Shown here: positions 57,175-64,000 of the stretch, in pieces
How the letters are laid out: each line of letters begins with the position of its first letter
Numbering within the stretch: position 1 is the stretch's first letter
Source: Triops longicaudatus
Lineage: Eukaryota; Arthropoda; Branchiopoda; Notostraca; Triopsidae
Direction: 5' to 3'
NCBI GenBank assembly: GCA_022885665.1
Contig: JAGQDJ010000618.1
Span: forward strand, 310,001-374,000
Length of the DNA: 64,000 nt
Position numbers and translations under genes: made by a program
The notes under the pieces: generated by a model
What the model was told of the DNA's origin: nothing
Databases searched by the model: none
Seen by the model: only the letters and a program-made list of their open reading frames with translations

Positions 57175-58329
57175 TGCGGTTAAACGCGTTTCAAGCTTGA
57201 GTTAAGAAACAACTAACGATAAAACGTTTTAAAAAGTCTTGCGGATTTCTAGGGCACTGTAACAGAGAGCATTTATAAATATTGCAACAACACGAGCAAG
57301 TGCGTTTTTTTTAGGGGCCAGGTTTGTTTACGGACAATATGAGGCAGCTGAGAACGAAATCAACGGTTTCACTACAGAGGTATCCAGATGTGTCACTAAT
57401 TGGTGCAACGATGAGATCTTGACATACAGGACTTAAGACGACGTCGATGTTGGCGAGAAATGGGTATTCTTTTGGGCGCCCCACTTGTTAAAATGGGAGA
57501 ATTGCACAATAATCATGTTTTAAAGGTTAAAAACGTACAAAATATGTACACAGGGAAACTCATAAAAAACATAAGCTTTTCACACTATGCCAGGTTGGCT
57601 GAAAGGTCCGAACTGGTCGGTAAACAACCTCTTTAATAACTCCTTGTCAAAACATTTCGCAGATGGCACTGAAGTTAAGACTGTGGTGCTCCTAAATGAG
57701 AAACACGAAAGTTCCTTGGATCCAAGATCGGCTTTTCGCATCAGCATGCCGCCATATTGCCCTATTAGGGGGGTGACCAGTTGTGGCGGGAACCCAAATG
57801 GCTGAATAGTTTTAAGACTAAATAAAGGCTTTGATTGAAATTTTAGGCAGATTAAATCTTCCTAAAACTGATATTTTTCCAATTATTATATTGAGAGAAT
57901 ATTCAAATCGGCTTTCAATCAAAAATATTTAAAATTGGTAAATTTCGCGTTTAAATTCTCGACATAATTACTTGGTCTGAATCTGGGATTCAAACCATGT
58001 TACGCGCTGTACCTGTCGCCTAGTAGCAGGCCCCAACATTGAACACACAAGTCAGAATTGGGTACAAGCTTCAGTTTTGTCCATACACTATGCGATCTTT
58101 GTTGCGTTTAGCTCGAGATTCCGAAAAATTCACTTGTCAAGCGCTACATGTGCTGCCATCTACGAATGCTTTTGAAACCTACTATTGATGCACCGTTGCC
58201 TGGGAAGAAGGAATCGCTTGTGTTTGAAATTTTGTGCACGGTATAAATAACGCGGGTATTTGTCTTGGTTCAGTTAATTTGAGTCGTTAAACTGTAGAAA
58301 TTTCCATCAGCAAATAGAACCGTGGAAAA
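57175..58329. other. Divergent spacer between PPP1R16 and Nup93
   Basis: Upstream regions of two divergent genes. TATAAAT on the minus strand at 57277-57271 may serve PPP1R16. At 57965-58030, on the minus strand, a B-box-like GGTTTGAATCCC occurs without a complete tRNA fold. A 72-codon frame at 57587-57805 has no homologue. Confidence 0.4.
58242..58276 (+). promoter_or_regulatory. Nup93 core promoter (TATA plus initiator)
   Basis: TATAAATA at 58242-58249 and the initiator TTCAGTT with its A at 58272, exactly 30 bp downstream, 58 bp before the start codon. Confidence 0.75.
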
Positions 58330-61300
58330 ATGGGTGACTTGAGTTCTTTGCTTCAAGCAGCCGAAGAGTTAACTACTCAAATTGATGAGGCTGGGTCCGG
58401 AACAGGCGAGTTTCCACGTGTAGAAAGGAATTTGCGGCAGATTTTTGAAGCAGGACAACAGCTTTACACTCGTGCCTCGCAGAATTTAACATCAGATACC
58501 CAAGCGTAAGCAAATCTCTAAATTTGATCGTACTTTTTAAAGCTTTCGCATCATAGAGTCATCTTGCTGGGATCCCGCGGTGTTGATGTCCCAAAGATCG
58601 CTGAAAAGCTAGAATCCTTAAGTGCAGCTCGTACTTTAGAGCCGTTAGAACCCATCAAAGATACTGACATTGAAGGTTTTCTTAAAAATGAAAGAGAAAA
58701 TGCCATATTAGCCATCATCGAAGAAACACGTAAAGGAGTAAGTATACACGCATGTAATATATTGTGGTCACAATTTATTTTCTTCCATTTAAAAAATATG
58801 TTTTGGAGCTAATACCCTATTTCTTTTTCCTTCAGACATTCGAAAACTGCGAAAAACTTTACTGGGACAGTCTGCAGTCTTCTTGGGAGAAACACAAGCA
58901 AAAAGTGTTGAGTTCTTTGACTGGCACCAACGAAAATGACCTTCTTGATGTTTCTTTACCTCTGGCTCAAGTAAAATCCATAACAGTTAATGAAATGCCC
59001 CTTATTATTTATTTTTCACGTAACTCAAATAGTCGAGTATTTCTGCGGACACGGTTCGTGGTCCGAGCAACTTGGGACAGCACGAAATGGCGTACGCAGC
59101 AGCGGTTATGCTTTACAACCAAGTTGTGTTGCAAGGTGGTGTGAAACCTTCATTGGTGGACAGATTCCTCAACGTAGCTCAGAGTTTGGGTGACGAGGTC
59201 TGTATGCATGAACCTTTTAATTCTTTTGAATATATTTATAAATACTTCTTACTTTTAGAACGCAGTGGAGCTGTGGTACATCCTAGGTGCCATGACGCAA
59301 GTTCCAGCTAAACCTCGTACGCACCCAGCCACCCAAAGGGTTTTAATTACGAATGCTCGCCTGCATTTGGAAACGCGGTATCGCGCTTACATGGAATCGT
59401 GGGTGTATGGCCAATTAGGCCAAGCCAAGTTGGGTGGGAAACCTGGAACTTTGCCGCTGGTAACCGCTTTTGTCCAAGCAAAGAATGTCAGCCAGGAAAC
59501 AGGCCTAGAAGGCGCGCGTCCAGGGGAAGTGGCACCTTGGCCAGCTGTGTACTACTGCCTACGTTGTGGAGACGTAGCTGCAGCTTTGCAGGCCGCTAAA
59601 CGTGCTGGGTAATGGACATTTTTTTATTACAAGAGCATCGTATATCGTAATTTCTATTTATTTATTTTCGAAACAATTCGTGATCATAGCTTATTGACGG
59701 CTACGTTTGTTGAAAGCTCTTTTATGTTACATTAATTAAATTAATGACGGGAAAATAATAGTACATTTTTCTTTCGTATATTTTTCATTTCTTTGTTTTC
59801 TTTTATTCAATAATGTTATTGCTTATTTATCATCTGGCATTAGTGGCATTCTAAGCGACATCCTTCCGGCGTTAGAAGAATTACTGCAAAGCACCGATCG
59901 ACGACTGAACCCCTCAGCGGAAGCGCAGTTGCGTTTGCAGTATCGCCGTAGCGTGAGAACGTCAACGGACCCTTACAAGCGGTAAACCTTAAGCTTACAA
60001 TTAAATTACTATAAGCAAGCAATAAGAGCTGTAATACGTCTAAAAGCAATATATAAAAATGTAAAATCTGGATGAGCAAAAAATAATTGTAATTTTGGGG
60101 CTTTCTAGAGTGGTTTACTGCGTACTAGGAGCGTGTGACGTATCGGACGATCACACAGAGGTTTGCACTTCCACAGACGACTATTTATGGTTGAAATTGT
60201 GGCAGTTGCGGGAAGACGATGATGACCATTCTCAAGAACGCATGTCTTATACCCATTTCCAGAAACTTATCCTTGAAGAATACGGTAAATGTCATTAAAA
60301 ATCAATTGAGGAAGAAGAAAAAGAAAAGATACCTGATATCTTTATTTCTTTGTAAAAGGCGAACGTTACTTTAATGCTCTGCAAGAACCATTCTTGTATT
60401 CTTCGGTACTACTGTTGACGGCGCAGTTTGAAGCTGCTATTGAATTCTTGGCTCGTGCGGGACCTTATAACCTGCGATGCATTGCTGTACATGTGGCATT
60501 AGCCTTACACGAAACTGGGCTACTTTTGTTACCCACATCCATTCAATCTCCATTACGTAAGTATTTTGTGTAATCTATTTTTTATCTTTTATTGCGATTT
60601 CGTCCTTTTCTTTGACATTTTATTTTTTATGTCATTATTTAGCTTAAATCGTTAATTTCACTCTTTAAGATTTTCCCTGCTTTTGACTTTTTTGTCTTTT
60701 TTTTGTCTTTTTTTTTGTCTTTTTTTTTTTTTTTTTTTTTTTTACAGGCTAATCTTGTAGAAATTATATTTATTCGCTTCTTCCTTTAGTGTCCAAGGAA
60801 GCATCAGACAAATCTCCCACGCATAGACTAAACTTAGCCCGTCTGGTAATGCTTTACACACGCCAGTTCGAGGCGACAGATCCCAAAGAGGCATTGCACT
60901 ATTTCTACTTTCTACGGTGAGATTTTACAGTTACTTGTACTTAACTGTTAATAAGACGTCCACTAATATTTTTACAATTTTCACATTATTTTAATCATAC
61001 GTTATTTATGATAGGACTCTTAAAGGAAACAAAGGAGAATCGCTTTTCATGGCTTGCACTACGGAATTGGTCCTGGAATCTAGAGATTTCGACCTTTTGC
61101 TGGGAAGACTTGATGCAGCCGGTAGGCGTGTCCCGGGCGTGATTGACCAGTTTGCTGGCCCTTTGGTCAACGTGAATCAAGTGATTCAGATTGTCGCAGA
61201 AGCATCTGAAGCACAGGGCATGAGTGAAGACGCGGTACGTCTGTACGATTTAGCCGGGCAAGAAAGCAAAGTACTTGAATTGCTCATTCGCCTGCTGAGC

Positions 61301-62124
61301 CACTCGGTGACGCAAGTAACGACTTCCGAAAGCGAAGCGTACCGGATTTACCAATTGGCTTTGGGCGTGGCCCATCGAATTCGCACCCAAGGAAGTAGGG
61401 TAGAGTCCAATTTGGCGCCTACCTTCTTCTTGCTGCTGGACGTAGCTACTTTCTTTGCATTGTACCATGCGGGTAAACATGCAGAAGCTTTAGAAGTATG
61501 TTCAAAATATGAAAGAATAGGCTTTTTGTAATTTGAAGGAAATTACTCAGGCAATGTCGAAGCTTAAGCTGGTACCTTTGCTACCTGAGGAAGTGGAAGC
61601 TCGAGTGAACCAATTCAGACATTTAAAGGAAGACATTCGGCGAACTTTGCCTGACATCCTTTTGGCCACTATGAACATCCTGCATGCCAACTACAGGAAG
61701 TACAAGTAAAGTTTTTAATAAGTTTCTTTTCTTGCAATTTGTCTTTCTTTGTGTGTTTTGAGCACGTATTGTTACAATGCATTTATTTATTGGTACATTG
61801 TACGTAGCATGTCTGCTGCAGTGTTTCTGCAATTGTTCGTTCTTTGTTGGGTCGTTTTCTTTTTCAGCGAGTCATTCTTATAATATGTCTGTTTTGTAGG
61901 TCTGGAGGGACGCCAGGACGATGGGAGGAGCGCGATAAGGGCAAGGTAATAAATTTAACGATGATCAGCATAGGAAATGTAATTAATGGGTTGGAATTGA
62001 TTAGTTAACGAAGCAAGTTAGGAGCCAAGCCCGAGCTTTGATAACGTTCGCTGGAATGATTCCTTACCGTATGCCTGGAGACACCAGTGCGCGTCTGGTA
62101 CAAATGGAACATATGATGTCGTAA
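58330..62124 (+). CDS. NUP93: Nucleoporin Nup93
   Basis: About eleven exons from ATG 58330 (MGDLSSLLQAAEELTTQID). Family blocks in order: PRVERNLRQIFEAGQQLY, LLGSRGVDVPKIAEKLESLS, TLEPLEPIKDTDIEGFLKNE, GQHEMAYAAAVMLYNQVVLQ, YGQLGQAKLGGKPGTLPLV, WPAVYYCLRCGDVAAALQAA, STDPYKRVVYCVLGACDVSD, TDDYLWLKLWQLREDD, FLYSSVLLLTAQFEAAIEFL, LVMLYTRQFEATDPKEALHY, GVIDQFAGPLVNVNQV and the C-terminal FAGMIPYRMPGDTSARLVQM. All align with human NUP93, of which this is a full-length (about 800-residue) copy. Nup93 is the linker nucleoporin of the inner ring of the nuclear pore, joining Nup205/188, Nup155 and the Nup62 channel complex. The 60.6-60.77 kb intron ends in a long poly-T run. Confidence 0.97.
60714..60744. 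repeat. Poly-T tract in a Nup93 intron
   Basis: TTTTTTGTC units followed by an uninterrupted T run just before the acceptor; low-complexity polypyrimidine tract of uncertain true length. Confidence 0.8.
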
Positions 62125-63580
62125 ACTCTTTAAATCGTGGGCCTAATGATTTATTTGCCTTGTTTTTTGGCCAAATACAGCCTTTTTGTAAAATTGACAC
62201 AAAGATGTGTTTCCTCATTTTTATGTTCTTATCACATTCAGTAAAATATTAAACTACGTGCAGTGAAGCTGTTTTATAGCCAAGTGTTTTTTGGGCTATA
62301 TTTCGTCTGTACACTTACAAACAAACGTTCGGTATCTGTTTTTGGTGAAATTATTATTGCAATTTTAATAGCAAAGGAGAAATAAGTTTACATACGGTCT
62401 ACAATAGAAGGTACAACATTTCGGAATAATGACAGGGAAATAAAAGTGTACAAGAATTTGAGTGACTAACAATTTTCGAGTTTATATAGTATATTATCGT
62501 TATAAAAAATCTTATGACACACTCTCTTATGAATTCGTATTATGAACCCTCTAATTGCGGCTATCCTGAAGGCATCGAAAGGCACATGGTGTGAAAATGT
62601 GTTAAAAAAGGGTCTTCCGTAACGAACTTCGGGACACAAATAAAATTCCTTTTCTCCCAAATGGCTCGTTATAACTAGATTTCAGAGTCCAAAAAGTCGA
62701 AATAGCGTTACTGCTCCAAAGGTCCGCAGTTTATGCTGTTTCGATGAAGCGATAAATTAAACATGAAAATGTTTCGTGAGGACAAGCAGCGTATTTCTGT
62801 GCACGTGTTAAAAAGATGTTTTCCGTTGTCAGTAATTAAGCAGAAATATAGGCCTCGTAAAGAGATATATAGAAATATATCCTCGTAAAGGTCACGTATT
62901 AGAATAATCAATAATGCTTGTACTAAATATAAAACATTTGAATTATTAAACACCAGCATGGTCAAACTTGCTCGAAACATGGGCGAAGTAGCTATTACCG
63001 ATTTGGAACTCATGGAAGATTCTTCCTTAATAACGAATCAGAATTCAATTATGGCGTATATCCAACATTAAGCTGTCAATTCTTGTTACTTGAATTGATT
63101 CAAATTTCCCCGCTTATCTAACAGGTCCGTCCTACCTAATGAATTTTTAAACAATTGTCAATCACGCTTTCATATATGAAAAAGGACTAACATTCTTCAT
63201 ATTTTATTAATGATCAAGGGCGTTATACATCGCGTAGTATTTAATGAGAACTTCGTAACTCCGTTGTGGAAAAGCATTTGCCGAGTGTTGAGATTTTCTT
63301 GTGGTAAAATAAATCTCGATTGGCACAAATTGCGCTTAAAGCGAGTCTTCGCAAACACATCGCTCTCGTAAATCGCACCCAGTGCATCATGCGTGCTAAA
63401 CACGTGACGTCAGTTTTTAGAAAGAAAACAAGAGGCGGGGTGGGAACGTGACCATAGGGATATATTTTTTAGCCGATAAGGCGTACCGTTTTAGTTTTGT
63501 ATGTAGTTTACATGTAAGTAGTCTTCGTTTTGTGTATCTGGAGCTATTAATAAGTCATCGTATTATTTATAGGTAAAATA
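62125..63580. other. Spacer between Nup93 and AMFR
   Basis: No supported gene. At about 62590-62690 fragments of the TATAACGAA repeat family are seen (CCGTAACGAACTTCGGGAC and GGCTCGTTATAACTAGATTT). CACGTGACGTCAG near 63400 joins an E-box and a CRE-like site upstream of AMFR. Confidence 0.45.
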
Positions 63581-64000
63581 ATGGCGGTCCTACTATTGGA
63601 ACGACTACCCTTGCCAAGTTTGCAAGCGTACACAGCGTGTTCCGTCGCCTTACTTGGATGCTCTCTCTACTACGCGGCTCAAATTGACAAATGTCCGTCT
63701 TCTCAAGATGAGTGTTCTCATGACTGGAGTACACTTGCTGCTTATTTTCACATTCTTCGCATATGTATGGATGAACCATTATGTTTGTGGGTAAGTGGCA
63801 AACACGTATCAAAAATGACAAAAAAAACACTATTTGGTACTCTTCAAGTAATGTGATGTATTCCCAATTTTCAGACAGTCATCAATATGGCCTATTGCCT
63901 CCTGGTCTTATTTGGTAATTGGGTACAAATTCTGGTCTTCGGGGAGCTTCGTGTTTCCGAAATGCAGCACATTAAAGACAAGTTCTGGAACTTTGTCTTT
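63581..64000 (+). CDS. AMFR: AMFR/gp78 E3 ubiquitin ligase, 5' part only
   Basis: ATG at 63581, a few bases after a probable acceptor, so there is likely an untranslated first exon. Exon 1 ends at 63790 and exon 2 starts at 63875, in phase 0; the gene runs off the window. The start MAVLLLERLPLPSLQAYTAC matches human AMFR (MPLLFLERFPWPSLRTYTGL). Exon 2 gives TVINMAYCLLVLFGNWVQIL, FGELRVSEMQHIKDKFWNF, against FGPLRVSERQHLKDKFWNF in human. AMFR is a polytopic ER-membrane RING ligase of the ERAD pathway that also degrades HMG-CoA reductase and Insig. Only the first two membrane segments are visible; the RING, CUE and VIM regions lie beyond the window. Confidence 0.93.

Noticed and set aside
57965..58030. 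Minus-strand B-box-like GGTTTGAATCCC, possible tRNA or SINE head
   Set aside because: The T stem does not pair and no convincing A box or acceptor stem is present at the right spacing; no second copy noticed.
1..64000. CRISPR arrays, operons or other prokaryotic systems
   Set aside because: The sequence is clearly intron-rich animal DNA; no regularly spaced direct repeats or ribosome-binding-site-led gene runs are present.

Overview
The window is nuclear DNA from an animal, most likely an arthropod. Nearly all genes are split by short GT-AG introns (often 50-80 nt) and lie close together on both strands. The Naked-cuticle homologue starts with the peptide known from the Drosophila protein rather than the myristoylated vertebrate start, and several core promoters pair a TATA box with an arthropod-type initiator (TCAGT). 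TONSL and TMEM243 are also present. Gene density and intron size fit a compact genome such as a branchiopod, copepod or mite, but I cannot name the species from sequence alone.

Layout. 0-3 kb: no recognised gene. 2.9-5.2 kb (+): unknown coiled-coil protein. 5.8-6.5 kb (-): TMEM243, three small exons. 7.3-9.3 kb (-): SNX5/6-type retromer sorting nexin, head-to-head with MITD1 (+, 9.9-10.9 kb), then KXD1 (-, 11.2-11.8 kb). tRNA-Thr(TGT) at 12.2 kb. TRIP4/ASC-1 (-, 13.1-14.6 kb), TMEM39 (-, 14.9-16.8 kb), naked cuticle (-, 18.2-22.4 kb) and TONSL (-, 23.8-29.9 kb). 31.8-35.7 kb: three short secreted-protein genes with TATA promoters. 36.9-38.2 kb (-): CYHR1/ZFTRAF1. 39.3-40.2 kb (-): coiled-coil protein. 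41.1-42.7 kb (-): secreted protein with two MAM-like domains. 44.2-46.2 kb (-): peroxisomal D-amino-acid/D-aspartate oxidase, divergent from OSGEP (+, 46.8-48.2 kb). 49.2-50.2 kb (-): transposase-derived DNA-binding protein. 50.8-52.7 kb (+): hyccin. 53.1-57.2 kb (-): PPP1R16-type PP1 targeting subunit. 58.3-62.1 kb (+): Nup93. 63.6 kb to the end (+): 5' end of AMFR/gp78.

Most genes are conserved housekeeping or signalling genes with no shared pathway. A loose theme is endolysosomal membrane traffic between 7 and 17 kb (SNX5/6, MITD1, KXD1, TMEM39). The less ordinary content is: a family of short elements with pogo/Tigger-like terminal repeats (TATAACGAA) scattered in introns and spacers, beside a CENP-B-type DNA-binding protein that has lost its catalytic domain; a cluster of tyrosine/histidine-rich secreted peptides; and a secreted protein built by exon duplication. 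Exon boundaries were read by eye from reading frame, GT-AG signals and remembered family sequence, so boundaries marked uncertain should be treated as such.
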